Shown here: piece by piece, positions 8,339 through 17,084 of the stretch
Numbering within the stretch: position 1 is the stretch's first letter
How the letters are laid out: the number at the start of each line of letters is the position of its first letter
NCBI GenBank assembly: GCA_900315455.1
Contig: OMZE01000035.1
Location: 1 to 50,608, forward strand
Direction: 5' to 3'
Length of the DNA: 50,608 nucleotides
Source: an uncultured Prevotellaceae bacterium
GTDB taxonomy: Bacteria; Bacteroidota; Bacteroidia; Bacteroidales; Bacteroidaceae
The notes under the pieces: model-generated
Told to the model about the DNA's origin: nothing
The model's database searches: none
The model's input: the letters and a program-made list of their open reading frames with translations, nothing else
Translations under genes and position numbers: made by a program

Positions 8339-8420
8339 CAAAAACAAGAAAAAAAAAAGCAAAAAACTGAAAAAAAGTGGGTATAGCCTTGATTTTATGC
8401 GGAATAACAGATATTTTTAG

Positions 8421-8429
8421 TAATTTTGC
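8421..8429 (+). promoter_or_regulatory. Candidate -7 box for the rhomboid gene
   Basis: TAATTTTGC matches TAnnTTTG and lies 31 bp before ATG 8461. No good -33 element is seen at the usual distance. Its position inside the longer upstream reading supports the internal ATG as the true start. Confidence 0.5.
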
Positions 8430-8460
8430 CGACGTTTTAACAACCAACAGACAATATATT

Positions 8461-9378
8461 ATGCGCAGCATACCTACCATTACCAAGAACCTTCTGATAA
8501 TAAACGTTTTGGCATTCGCCGCCTATTACGTGCTCAGAATGCAGGGTATCGACCTCAACGATATCCTCGGTCTGCACTTCTTCCTGGCATCGGATTTCAA
8601 GATTTATCAACTCTTCACCTATATGTTTATGCATGGCGGACTGGAGCACTTGTTCTTCAATATGTTTGCCCTCTGGATGTTCGGTTGTGTGGTGGAGCGC
8701 ATTTGGGGACCAAAGAAATTCCTTTTTTATTACATTTTCTGCGGCATCGGCGCAGGTCTTGTGCAAGAAGTGGCACAGTATATCGAACTCTACTACACAC
8801 TTTCGCAGCAAGGCAATATAGGATTCACGTCACTCATTTCCACTGTCTGGGGCGACCCCAGCATAGCCCAGGCACTCAACACCTGGACCACCGTGGGCGC
8901 TTCGGGAGCCATCTATGCCATCCTCCTGGCTTTCGGCATGTCGTTTCCCGAAGAGCGCATCTTCATCTTCCCCCTGCCCATCCCCATTAAGGCCAAGTGG
9001 TTTATTGTCATCTACATCGCCATCGAAGTCTTTACCGCATTCTTCACTACGAGCAACGTGGCCCACTTCGCCCACCTCGGCGGAATGCTCTTTGGCTACC
9101 TGCTTATCAAATACTGGCGGCGCCATCCCGAGAACAGTTACTTCGGCGCTGACAGCGGTTCGCCCATCTTCGAGAAGTTGCGCAAGAACTGGGAGAAGCA
9201 CACCGGCAAGAATGTTGGCGGTGACAAGAGCGGCAATCCCGACTGGGACTACAATGCCAGCAAGAAAGCCGAGGAGGAAGAGATAGACCGCATACTCGAC
9301 AAGATACGCAAGAACGGATATGCCAGTCTGTCGAAAGAAGAAAAGCAGAAGTTGTTTGAAAGCAGCAACAAGAAATAG
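8461..9378 (+). CDS. Rhomboid family intramembrane serine protease
   Basis: A 305-residue membrane protein predicted to cleave transmembrane substrates inside the bilayer. Several hydrophobic helices run from about residue 15 to 220. The catalytic serine is in GASG (S148) and the catalytic histidine in AHLGG (H205). MHGGLEHLFFNMFALWMFG carries the conserved His/Asn region of the oxyanion site. The C-terminal ~80 residues are hydrophilic and charged (KKAEEEEIDRILDKIRK), a cytoplasmic tail typical of Bacteroidetes rhomboids. The start at 8461 places the promoter box upstream. The next gene starts 2 bp after the stop, so the two form an operon. Substrate unknown. Confidence 0.92.
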   Translation: MRSIPTITKNLLIINVLAFAAYYVLRMQGIDLNDILGLHFFLASDFKIYQLFTYMFMHGGLEHLFFNMFALWMFGCVVERIWGPKKFLFYYIFCGIGAGLVQEVAQYIELYYTLSQQGNIGFTSLISTVWGDPSIAQALNTWTTVGASGAIYAILLAFGMSFPEERIFIFPLPIPIKAKWFIVIYIAIEVFTAFFTTSNVAHFAHLGGMLFGYLLIKYWRRHPENSYFGADSGSPIFEKLRKNWEKHTGKNVGGDKSGNPDWDYNASKKAEEEEIDRILDKIRKNGYASLSKEEKQKLFESSNKK

Positions 9379-9380
9379 AG

Positions 9381-10466
9381 ATGGGCTTCATCAGGAAATT
9401 CAAGAAATTCACATTACGAATCATTGCCACGGCCAACATCCTGGTCGTGGCTGTGCTTTGTGCCACGGGCTACGCCGGTTATATAGACCCCACGGCACAC
9501 CCTTCATGCGAAGTGCTCACCCTGGCCTTCCCCATCCCCCTCTTGCTCAACCTTGGATTCCTGCTCTTCTGGCTCATTTTCCACTATAAATACGCGTGGA
9601 TACCCATTGCCGGTTTCCTGGTCTGCGCCTCACCAGTGCGCACCTATTGTCCCTTCAACTTCGGCAAGGACGCCCCTTCCGACGGGGTGAAGGTGATGTC
9701 GTTTAATGCCCATGTTTTCAACTATATCAACAACGGGAAAGACCTGCCCAACACAGCGGTAGACTACGTCTGCAACAGCGGTGCCGATATTGTGTGTCTT
9801 CAGGAAGCCTCTATCCAAAGAAACAAGGAACGTCTAAAAGCACAACTGAAGGCGGTATATCCCTACAAAGAGGACGAGAGAGACAAGAACCGTGAACTCA
9901 TTTCCGTTTACAGCAAATACCCCATTATCCGCCATGAGGTGGTCAACCTCTGCGGAGAGCGTAACCTTTGCGGGGCTTTCTACATCGACATGGGCACCGA
10001 CACCCTGCTTGTAATCAATTGCCATTTTGAAGCAACCCGTCTGAGTGATGAGGAGCGCGACGAATTCGGCAAGTTCGTCAAGCGAAAGACCGACCATATC
10101 AACAAACGCTCCATCTTCCACAAACTCCAGGCCATAGGACCAAAGCACACCCGACAAGCCAAGGATGTATTGGACTATATCAAGCGGCAGAAGATGAAAA
10201 GCGTGGTGCTCTGCGGCGACTTCAACGACTCGCCGCTGTCGTATGCCCACCATCTGCTGGCAAAGGAATTGACCGACTGCCATACCGCCACTGCCACTGG
10301 TCCGGGATTCACCCATCGGGCCCACGGCATGCTGGTGCGCATCGACAACATCATGTGTTCGCAAAACCTGGAACCTTTCGGCTGCAAAGTCGACTCTAAA
10401 GTCAACATCAGCGACCACTATCCCATCACTTGTACCCTAAAAAAACGGCAAAAGTCCAAAAAATGA
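9381..10466 (+). CDS. Membrane-anchored endonuclease/exonuclease/phosphatase family protein
   Basis: A 361-residue protein with two or three N-terminal hydrophobic helices (about residues 12-90), then an EEP-fold catalytic domain. Fold motifs seen in order are VMSFNAHVF, IVCLQEAS (metal-binding Glu), INCHFEA, LCGDFNDSP (catalytic Asp/Asn) and SDHYPI (catalytic His). The fold hydrolyses phosphodiester or phosphomonoester bonds; whether the substrate is nucleic acid, lipid or sugar cannot be told. The domain should face the periplasm if the anchor topology is usual. It sits 2 bp after the rhomboid gene. Confidence 0.88.
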   Translation: MGFIRKFKKFTLRIIATANILVVAVLCATGYAGYIDPTAHPSCEVLTLAFPIPLLLNLGFLLFWLIFHYKYAWIPIAGFLVCASPVRTYCPFNFGKDAPSDGVKVMSFNAHVFNYINNGKDLPNTAVDYVCNSGADIVCLQEASIQRNKERLKAQLKAVYPYKEDERDKNRELISVYSKYPIIRHEVVNLCGERNLCGAFYIDMGTDTLLVINCHFEATRLSDEERDEFGKFVKRKTDHINKRSIFHKLQAIGPKHTRQAKDVLDYIKRQKMKSVVLCGDFNDSPLSYAHHLLAKELTDCHTATATGPGFTHRAHGMLVRIDNIMCSQNLEPFGCKVDSKVNISDHYPITCTLKKRQKSKK

Positions 10467-10483
10467 ATAATTTCCGACTGAAA

Positions 10484-10516
10484 TTTCGATAAGTGTGAAA
10501 AAATCACTATCTTTGC
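10484..10516 (+). promoter_or_regulatory. Promoter of secDF
   Basis: TATCTTTGC at 10508-10516 is a clear -7 element; TTTC at 10484-10487 lies 20 bp upstream as a weak -33. The leader to the ATG at 10570 is about 50 nt. Confidence 0.6.
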
Positions 10517-10569
10517 ACGCTAATACGCAAATTGGCAGAAAACAACGGATTAAATAACATAAAACAGAA

Positions 10570-13500
10570 ATGCAAAACAAAGGAATTGTAATTGTTACAG
10601 CGGTCTTATTGACCCTGGCAAGTATCTTCTATTTGTCGTTCTCTGTGGCTTCAAGTTACTACGACAAGAAAGCCGCAGAAATCAAGGACCCCATCGCCCA
10701 GCAAGACTACAAGGACTCCGTGAAATATCTCGGTGTCTACTCCTACCAGAAATGTCTGGAGACACAAGTCGGTCTGGGTCTGGACCTCAAGGGCGGTATG
10801 AACGTCATCCTCGAGGTATCGGTTCCCGACCTCATTGAGAACCTTGCCGGTTACAAGAAAGACCCCGCTTTCCTCAAGACGATGAAGGCTGCGAGAGCTG
10901 AAGAGGAAACCACACAAGAGGACTTCATCTCATTGTTCATCAAACACTACCAAGCCAATGCCCCCGGCCATAGGCTCGCAGAAGTTTTCGCTACCCAGCA
11001 ACTTCCGGAAGTAAAGACCAACAGCAGCGACAGCGAGGTGGAGAGCATTCTCCGCAACAAAGTTTCGGAGACAGTGGCAGATGCCAAGAACGTCATCACC
11101 AACCGTATCGACCAATTTGGTGTGGTACAGCCCAACATACAGATGCTCGAAGGTCAGGAAGGCCGCATCATGGTGGAAATGCCTGGTGTGAAAGATCCCG
11201 AGCGTATGCGCAAACTCTTGCAGGGTAGCGCCAACCTCGAGTTCTGGGAGACCTATGCCTCTCAGGAAATCGCACCCTACCTGCAGCAACTCGACAGCCG
11301 TCTGGCCAATGGCGAGACCGCTCCTGCCGACAGCACTGCTGAGGCCACTGCCGAGGCTGCCACGGCTGAGGCTGCTCCTGCAGAGGACAAGGGTCTGACC
11401 CTTGGCGACAACAAGGCCGACACTACCAAGGCCGTTGCCCAAGCCGACGACAAGAAGGCTGCCGACCTGGCTGCCCGTGAGCACCCGTTGCTGAGCAAAC
11501 TCAGCGTGAACGGCGATGCCGGCTGTATCGTGGGTATGGCCAATGTGGTAGACACCGCTGCCATCAACGCCTTCATCCACTCCGACCTTGCCAAATCGAT
11601 TCTTCCTGCCGACGTGAAACTGCTTTGGAGTGCCAAGCCCTCCGACCGCATTCCCAACAACAAGCGCATTTACGAACTCTACTGTCTGCGCATGACCGGC
11701 AGCGACAACCGCGCACCCCTTGAGGGCGACGTGATTGAGAGTGCCAAGGACGACTTCGACCACTTCACCGGCAAGCCCGTGGTGACCATGCAAATGAATG
11801 AGGATGGCGCGCGCGAGTGGGCCAACCTTACCAAGAAGAACGTGGGCAAACCCGTGGCCATCGTGCTCGATGACCTGGTATACAGTGCTCCTAACGTGAA
11901 CCAGGAGATTACCGGTGGTAACTCACAGATTAGTGGTAGTTTCACCGTGGAGGACACCAAAGACCTCGCCAACACCCTGAAGTCGGGACGTATGAAGGCT
12001 CCCGTGCGCATCGTGCAGGAAGAGGTGGTAGGACCGTCGCTCGGTGCACAGTCTATCCGTCAGGGTATCATCTCGTTCATCGTGGCTTTCATCGTGCTGA
12101 TGCTCTACATGATTCTCATGTATGGTTTCATCCCTGGCATGATGGCCAACAGCGCCCTTATCATCAACCTCTTCTTCACCATGGGTATCATGGCGTCGTT
12201 CCAGTCGGCACTCACCATGCCGGGTATCGCCGGTATCGTGTTGACCCTCGGTATGGCAGTGGACGCCAACGTGCTTATCTATGAGCGTACGAAAGAAGAG
12301 TTGAAAGCCGGAAAGAACACACGTCAGGCCCTGCAGGCAGGTTACAGCAACGCCTTCTCGGCCATCTTCGACTCCAACCTTACCTCCATCATCACCGGTA
12401 TCATCCTTGCCTTGATTGGTACAGGCCCTGTGAAGGGCTTCGCTGTAACCCTCATCATCGGTATCTGCTGCTCCTTCTTCACTGCCGTGTTCCTTACCCG
12501 TCTGGTGTACGAGCACATGATGAAGAAAGACAAGTGGCTCAACCTTTCGTTCACCACTCCGTTCTCGCGCAACTTCATGCAGAACATGCACGTGAACTTC
12601 ATGAGCAAGTATAAGACCTCTTACACCATCTGGGGCATCCTCGCTCTCATCTTCATCGGTTTCTTCGCCATCCGCGGACTCTCAAAGAGTATCGACTTCA
12701 CCGGTGGTCGCAACTATATCGTGACCCTCGCCAAGGAGACTCCTGTGGAGAGTGTACGTACTGCCCTGTCGGGTGTCTTCGTCAACAACATCGGCGAGAA
12801 TGCCGGCAAGGAAGCCAACACCAGTGTCATCGCCATCGGTACCGACGGCAAGACTGTGCGTGTGTCGACCAACTGGAACATCGAGTCGAACAGTCCGACT
12901 ATGGACGACGAGGCTGAGAGCAAACTCTTCAGCGCACTGAAGAAAGCCGGTGTGGTGACACAAGCCAATGAGGCCGACTTCAAGGATCCTGATGTGCGTG
13001 AGGGTGGTTCTATCATCAGCAGCACAAAGGTGGGACCGTCTATCGCCCGCGATGTGACCAACAAGGCCATCATCTCTGTGATTGTAGCCTTGATTGCCAT
13101 CTTCCTCTACATCCTGCTCCGTTTCCGCAACGTGGCCTTCTCTATCGGTTCTATCGTGGCTCTGGCCTTCGATACCCTGATTGTAGTAGGATTCTTCTCT
13201 GCCTTGTGGGGCATCGTTCCCTTCTCGCTGGAGATCGACCAGACGTTTATCGGTGCCATCCTTACCGTGATCGGTTACTCCATCAACGACAAGGTGGTGG
13301 TGTTCGACCGTGTGCGTGAGAACCTGCGTCTCTACCGCAAGCGCGACCTGCAGACACTCTTCAACGATTCGCTCAACCAGACATTGGCCCGTACCATCAA
13401 CACCTCTGTCTCTACGTTGATTGTGTTGCTGTGTATCTTCATCTTCGGTGGTGCCAGCATCCGCAGTTTCTCGTTTGCCATGATTCTCGGTGTCATCTTC

Positions 13501-13605
13501 GGTACACTGTCGTCTATCTTCATCGCTGCTCCCACGGCTTATCTCACCATGGGTCGCAAGATCAAGGAAGAAGGAGTAGAAGAAAACACTGTAGTAAAAG
13601 CATAA
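10570..13605 (+). CDS. secDF: Protein translocase subunits SecD and SecF, fused
   Basis: A 1011-residue fusion of SecD and SecF, which use the proton gradient to help pull exported proteins through SecYEG. SecD motifs: LGLDLKGGMNVILEV near the start, NRIDQFGVVQPNIQ, and after the periplasmic domain PVRIVQEEVVGPSLG followed by membrane helices with GMAVDANVLIYERTKEE. SecF motifs: SIDFTGGRNYIV, VGPSIARDVTNKAI and GYSINDKVVVFDRVREN. The fusion is usual in Bacteroidetes. The periplasmic part of SecD carries an Ala/Glu-rich insertion at about residues 250-310 that looks like a flexible linker. It has its own promoter and a strong hairpin after the stop. Confidence 0.96.
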   Translation: MQNKGIVIVTAVLLTLASIFYLSFSVASSYYDKKAAEIKDPIAQQDYKDSVKYLGVYSYQKCLETQVGLGLDLKGGMNVILEVSVPDLIENLAGYKKDPAFLKTMKAARAEEETTQEDFISLFIKHYQANAPGHRLAEVFATQQLPEVKTNSSDSEVESILRNKVSETVADAKNVITNRIDQFGVVQPNIQMLEGQEGRIMVEMPGVKDPERMRKLLQGSANLEFWETYASQEIAPYLQQLDSRLANGETAPADSTAEATAEAATAEAAPAEDKGLTLGDNKADTTKAVAQADDKKAADLAAREHPLLSKLSVNGDAGCIVGMANVVDTAAINAFIHSDLAKSILPADVKLLWSAKPSDRIPNNKRIYELYCLRMTGSDNRAPLEGDVIESAKDDFDHFTGKPVVTMQMNEDGAREWANLTKKNVGKPVAIVLDDLVYSAPNVNQEITGGNSQISGSFTVEDTKDLANTLKSGRMKAPVRIVQEEVVGPSLGAQSIRQGIISFIVAFIVLMLYMILMYGFIPGMMANSALIINLFFTMGIMASFQSALTMPGIAGIVLTLGMAVDANVLIYERTKEELKAGKNTRQALQAGYSNAFSAIFDSNLTSIITGIILALIGTGPVKGFAVTLIIGICCSFFTAVFLTRLVYEHMMKKDKWLNLSFTTPFSRNFMQNMHVNFMSKYKTSYTIWGILALIFIGFFAIRGLSKSIDFTGGRNYIVTLAKETPVESVRTALSGVFVNNIGENAGKEANTSVIAIGTDGKTVRVSTNWNIESNSPTMDDEAESKLFSALKKAGVVTQANEADFKDPDVREGGSIISSTKVGPSIARDVTNKAIISVIVALIAIFLYILLRFRNVAFSIGSIVALAFDTLIVVGFFSALWGIVPFSLEIDQTFIGAILTVIGYSINDKVVVFDRVRENLRLYRKRDLQTLFNDSLNQTLARTINTSVSTLIVLLCIFIFGGASIRSFSFAMILGVIFGTLSSIFIAAPTAYLTMGRKIKEEGVEENTVVKA

Positions 13606-13619
13606 GTTATTCTTGCTAT

Positions 13620-13663
13620 CATAAAGAAATCCCCGCTGGCCAACCAGCGGGGATTTCTTTATG
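13620..13663. terminator. Bidirectional terminator between secDF and the ADP-ribosylglycohydrolase gene
   Basis: A perfect 20-bp stem, 13620-13639 with 13644-13663, has a 4-nt loop. The core is CCCCGCTGG/CCAGCGGGG and the flanks are A/T-rich, giving a U-tract in either direction. It sits between two convergent genes. Confidence 0.88.
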
Positions 13664-13698
13664 CTTCATCTCTAACAAATGCTATTAAGCAGAAAAAA

Positions 13699-13734
13699 CT
13701 ATAGTAACTATAGTATCTATAGGCACTATATATT
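13699..13734. repeat. Four-unit 9-bp tandem repeat with CTATAG cores
   Basis: CTATAGTAA, CTATAGTAT, CTATAGGCA and CTATATATT follow each other with a strict 9-bp period. Three CTATAG palindromes are intact. The repeat lies just past the stop of the minus-strand ADP-ribosylglycohydrolase gene. Role unknown. Confidence 0.7.
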
Positions 13735-13750
13735 ATTAATAAGGTATTGC

Positions 13751-14545
13751 TTATTCACGCCATTTATCGGCCATGTAATTGTAGAAATCCTCGATGACCA
13801 CCGACATTTCATGGGGCAGATAGGCATTGGCACGCTCAATCATCCAGTCGGGCACGTCGTAGTAGGCCTCAGCGATGGAACCAGCGATGGCTGTTTTGGT
13901 GTCGGTATCGCCCCCTGCCATGACCGACAGCCGGATGGTCTCTTCGAAACTATGCGCGTCGAGGAAGCAACGGATGGCCATGGGCACCGTTTCCTGACAA
14001 GTGCCGTCGAAATGGCCCTCACTGCCTATTTTGTATACATCGGCAAGGGAAGGAATGACATAGCCGAACCCCCGTTTTACAGAGCGCTCCACCTCGAACT
14101 TATCGATGCGGCAGGTGCGCAACCAGTAGATGAGGGCAGCCACACATTGTGCACCCTTTATTCCCTCAGGATGGTCGTGGCTCACCATGGCAGTCTGGCG
14201 TGCCACGTCGAGCACCTCGTTGTAGTCATCTATCAGCCACCCCACACTGCTCACGCGCATGGCAGCACCATTGCCGTAACTTCCTGTGGGCTGAGGGTCG
14301 TCGGACCGCACCCAATTGTAGAACCTGTTGCCATACGCCCCCATAGGATGAGGATAGCGCCGGCACCACTCATGGAGGGTCCATTTAAAATCTTTCTTGT
14401 GAATCAGAGCATCGGCAACAGCGATGGTGCAAATGGTGTCGTCGGTGTAATTGCACTCATCGGTAAACAGTTCGAAACCCTTTTTGGGTGCCGAAGAGAA
14501 CTCGAAACGTGAGCCGATGATATCGCCAACAATTGCTCCGAACAT
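13751..14545 (-). CDS. ADP-ribosylglycohydrolase family protein
   Basis: A 264-residue protein of the DraG/ARH family, which removes ADP-ribose from proteins or metabolites using two Mg ions. The metal-binding motif YTDDT lies in the N-terminal part and GGDTDT, the C-terminal metal site, at about residues 210-216. GAIVGDIIGSRFE opens the protein as is usual. No signal peptide, so cytoplasmic. Its leader contains a 7-bp tandem repeat just before the start codon. tRNA-Arg lies upstream on the same strand, so it may be read from the tRNA promoter. No matching ADP-ribosyltransferase gene is seen nearby. Confidence 0.93.
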   Translation of the reverse strand: MFGAIVGDIIGSRFEFSSAPKKGFELFTDECNYTDDTICTIAVADALIHKKDFKWTLHEWCRRYPHPMGAYGNRFYNWVRSDDPQPTGSYGNGAAMRVSSVGWLIDDYNEVLDVARQTAMVSHDHPEGIKGAQCVAALIYWLRTCRIDKFEVERSVKRGFGYVIPSLADVYKIGSEGHFDGTCQETVPMAIRCFLDAHSFEETIRLSVMAGGDTDTKTAIAGSIAEAYYDVPDWMIERANAYLPHEMSVVIEDFYNYMADKWRE

Positions 14546-14553
14546 CGTATTGG

Positions 14554-14574
14554 GTTTGAGGTTTGAGGTTTGAG
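14554..14574. repeat. Heptad tandem repeat in the ADP-ribosylglycohydrolase leader
   Basis: GTTTGAG occurs three times in tandem (CTCAAAC in the direction of the gene), ending 9 bp before the start codon. Another period-7 repeat of different sequence sits at the same distance from the HIT gene start. Confidence 0.8.
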
Positions 14575-14641
14575 ATTTATCATGCTTTGCATGATGTGTA
14601 AGAACTCAAATCTTGTGGTTTTTGATGCTTTTCACTGGTTG

Positions 14642-14713
14642 TAGTTCCACCGGGAATCGAACCCGGATCTAATCTTTAGGAGAGACTTATTCTATCCATT
14701 GAACTATGGAACC
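14642..14713 (-). tRNA. tRNA-Arg (anticodon CCT)
   Basis: On the minus strand the acceptor GGTTCCA pairs with TGGAACT (one G-U pair). The D-arm has TTCAATGGATAGAA, and the anticodon loop CTCCTAA gives anticodon CCT. The T-arm is CCGGGTTCGATTCCCGG. It reads AGG arginine codons. No CCA is encoded. A promoter lies 12 bp upstream. Confidence 0.95.
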
Positions 14714-14724
14714 CCATTTCGCCT

Positions 14725-14757
14725 GCAAAAGTACGAATAAGTGAGCGAAATTCCAAA
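14725..14757 (-). promoter_or_regulatory. Promoter of tRNA-Arg
   Basis: On the minus strand TACTTTTGC (14733-14725) and TTTG (14757-14754) are 20 bp apart. Transcription would start just before the tRNA 5' end at 14713. The -33 box lies inside the loop of the metG terminator hairpin. Confidence 0.7.
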
Positions 14758-14785
14758 TAATAATTGGTTTTTCGCTCACTTATTC
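14735..14785 (-). terminator. Hairpin after metG, overlapping the tRNA-Arg promoter
   Basis: GAATAAGTGAGCGAAA (14735-14750) pairs perfectly with TTTCGCTCACTTATTC (14770-14785) around a 19-nt AT-rich loop. It begins 33 bp past the metG stop. A smaller hairpin (CCCGGT/ACCGGG, 14793-14813) lies between. The U-tract is weak, so terminator function is likely but not certain. Confidence 0.6.
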
Positions 14786-14818
14786 CTACTTACCCGGTTT
14801 TTCTTTTACCGGGGAAGT

Positions 14819-16882
14819 TTATTTCACCTGACTTCCCGGTTTCACCTCCTTGAGCAATGTGGTGACACTCAGGTCGCCGTCGAAATTCTCTGCCGAGAGA
14901 ATCATGCCCTGGCTCTCGATGCCCATGAGTTTGCGCGGTGCCAGATTGGCGATGAAGAGCACGTCGCGCCCGATAAGTTCCTCGGGCTGGTAGAACTTCG
15001 CAATGCCGCTCACGATGGTGCGGTCGGTGCCACTGCCATCGTCGAGGGTGAATTTCAGCAGTTTGTTGGCTTTCTTCACCTTCTCGCAGTTCTTCACATG
15101 TCCCACCCGGATGTCGAGTTTCTCGAAATCGGAGAAATCGATGACAGGCTTGATTTCGGGAGCCTTGTATTCAGCAGCCATATTGGCTTTCTTCGTTGCC
15201 TCGAGTTTGTTGAGTTGAGCAGTAATGACCTCGTCTTCTATTTTCTCGAAGAGCAATGCCGGCTCTGCCAACTGATGCCCAGGCTTGAGGATATCCGTTT
15301 CGCCCAACTGGTTCCATTCGAAGGTATCGATATTAAGCATTTCCCTCAGGCGTTTGCTGCTGAAGGGCAGGAACGGTTCGAAGGCGATGGCGAGGTTGGC
15401 CACCAACTGGAGCGAGATATACAGGATGGTCTCCACCCGTTTCGGGTCGGTCTTCCACACTTTCCAAGGCTCACATTCCGTGATATAGCGGTTGCCGATA
15501 CGAGCCAGGTTCATTGCCTCTTTCTGTGCCTCGCGGAACTTGAACACATCGAGCAGGCTCTCCACGTTCTTCTTCACATCCTTGAACTCCTCGAGCGCGG
15601 CTTTGTCTACCTCGTTGAGTTCACCGCAAGCGGGCACCACCCCACCCCAGTATTTCTTGGTGAGTTGCAGGGCACGGTTCACGAAGTTGCCGTAGATGGC
15701 CACCAGTTCGTTGTTGTTGCGGTCTTGGAAATCCTTCCAAGTGAAGTTGTTGTCTTTAGTCTCAGGGGCGTTGGCGGTGAGCACATAGCGCAGCACATCC
15801 TGTTTTCCCGGCAGGTCGACGAGATATTCGTGGAGCCATACTGCCCAGTTCTTCGATGTGGAGATTTTGTCGTCTTCGAGGTTGAGGAACTCGTTTGCCG
15901 GCACATTGTCGGGCATGATATACTCACCATGGGCATGCATCATCACCGGGAAGATGATGCAGTGGAAGACGATATTGTCTTTGCCGATGAAGTGGACGAG
16001 GCGTGTATCCTCGTCTTTCCACCATTTCTCCCACGACCCCCATCGCTCGGGATTGGCATCGCAGAGTTCCTTGGTATTCGAGATGTAACCAATAGGAGCG
16101 TCGAACCACACGTAGAGCACCTTACCTTCGGCATCCTCTACAGGCACTGGGATACCCCAGTCGAGGTCGCGAGTCATCGCACGTGGCTGCAGGTCCATTT
16201 CCAGCCAACTCTTGCACTGTCCGTATACATTGGAGCGCCATTCCTTGTGTTCCTCGAGAATCCACTGCCGGAGCCACTCCTGGTATTCGTTGAGCGGCAG
16301 GTACCAGTTTTTCGTATCGCGCAGCACCGGAGTAGAGTCACTTCGCTTGCTGCGTGGATTGATCAACTCTTCAGGCGAGAGGTCGCGCCCACAGCCGTTC
16401 TCACACTGGTTACCGTATGCCAGTTTGTGGCAATAGGGACATTCGCCCTCGATATCGCGGTCGGTGAGGAAGGCATGCACTTGTTCATCGTAATACTGTT
16501 TGCTGGTTTTCTCGATGAGTTTACCTTCATCGTAAAGTTTACGGAAGAAATCGGAAGCCAGTTTGTGGTGTGTGGCCGATGTGGTGCGAGAGTAGATGTC
16601 GAAAGATATCCCAAACTCCTCAAACGACTTCTTGATAAGGCTGTGGTAGCGGTCTACCACATCCTGCGGTGTAATGCCCTCTTTTCTCGCCCGCAGGGTG
16701 ATGGGCACGCCATGCTCGTCGCTGCCACCGATAAACACCACGTCCTGCTTCTTCAGGCGCAGGTATCTCACATAGATGTCGGCTGGCACATAGACACCAG
16801 CCAGATGACCGATATGCACGCCACCATTGGCATAGGGCAAGGCGGCAGTGACGGTCGTACGCTTGAATTTCTTCTGTTGCAT
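14819..16882 (-). CDS. metG: Methionyl-tRNA synthetase
   Basis: A 687-residue enzyme that charges tRNA-Met. The HIGH motif is in [13 protein letters not shown] near residue 20, and a zinc knuckle with [17 protein letters not shown] lies at about residues 145-160. The KMSKS equivalent is KISTSKNW, a form usual in this phylum. The anticodon-binding helices follow. The C-terminal ~110 residues are a tRNA-binding domain ([16 protein letters not shown], then [18 protein letters not shown]). The start is ATG 16882 ([17 protein letters not shown]); the longer reading runs through promoter DNA. Two promoter-like boxes lie upstream. Confidence 0.96.
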   Translation of the reverse strand: MQQKKFKRTTVTAALPYANGGVHIGHLAGVYVPADIYVRYLRLKKQDVVFIGGSDEHGVPITLRARKEGITPQDVVDRYHSLIKKSFEEFGISFDIYSRTTSATHHKLASDFFRKLYDEGKLIEKTSKQYYDEQVHAFLTDRDIEGECPYCHKLAYGNQCENGCGRDLSPEELINPRSKRSDSTPVLRDTKNWYLPLNEYQEWLRQWILEEHKEWRSNVYGQCKSWLEMDLQPRAMTRDLDWGIPVPVEDAEGKVLYVWFDAPIGYISNTKELCDANPERWGSWEKWWKDEDTRLVHFIGKDNIVFHCIIFPVMMHAHGEYIMPDNVPANEFLNLEDDKISTSKNWAVWLHEYLVDLPGKQDVLRYVLTANAPETKDNNFTWKDFQDRNNNELVAIYGNFVNRALQLTKKYWGGVVPACGELNEVDKAALEEFKDVKKNVESLLDVFKFREAQKEAMNLARIGNRYITECEPWKVWKTDPKRVETILYISLQLVANLAIAFEPFLPFSSKRLREMLNIDTFEWNQLGETDILKPGHQLAEPALLFEKIEDEVITAQLNKLEATKKANMAAEYKAPEIKPVIDFSDFEKLDIRVGHVKNCEKVKKANKLLKFTLDDGSGTDRTIVSGIAKFYQPEELIGRDVLFIANLAPRKLMGIESQGMILSAENFDGDLSVTTLLKEVKPGSQVK

Positions 16883-16901
16883 TGTTATTTTCAAATTTTC
16901 T

Positions 16902-16934
16902 GCAAAGATAATGCAAATCGAGAGCAAAACGAAA
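16902..16934 (-). promoter_or_regulatory. Proximal promoter of metG
   Basis: On the minus strand TATCTTTGC (16910-16902) lies about 19 bp before the start codon, with TTTCG (16934-16930) 19 bp upstream as a weak -33. The leader would be very short. Confidence 0.55.
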
Positions 16935-16986
16935 AGAATTCATTCTTTTCTTTTGCCGAGATGCTGCTTATCTTCGCCATGGAGTG

Positions 16987-17018
16987 GCAAAATTAGTGAA
17001 AGCCGAAGACACAGCAAA
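16987..17018 (-). promoter_or_regulatory. Distal promoter of metG
   Basis: On the minus strand TAATTTTGC (16995-16987) with TTTG (17018-17015), 19-bp spacer. The -33 box lies inside one arm of the upstream hairpin at 17002-17056. Confidence 0.5.
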
Positions 17019-17056
17019 GCAAAAGGCGAAGTTTTTTGCTTTGCTGTGTCTTCGGC
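17002..17056 (-). terminator. Long perfect hairpin after the CE12-type esterase gene
   Basis: A perfect 23-bp stem, 17002-17024 with 17034-17056 (arm begins GCCGAAGACACAGCAAAG), has a 9-nt loop. It starts 28 bp past the esterase stop. Read on the minus strand the 3' side is moderately T-rich. It probably ends the rhaM-esterase transcript; the length of the stem is unusual. Confidence 0.65.
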
Positions 17057-17084
17057 GCCTCCTCATTTCGCCGCAAAGCGGCAC

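Noticed and set aside
14741-16996. A 751-codon plus-strand open frame opposite metG
   Set aside because: It is the antisense reading of a clear methionyl-tRNA synthetase; no family motifs, no promoter, and the protein is an antisense shadow of high-GC codons.
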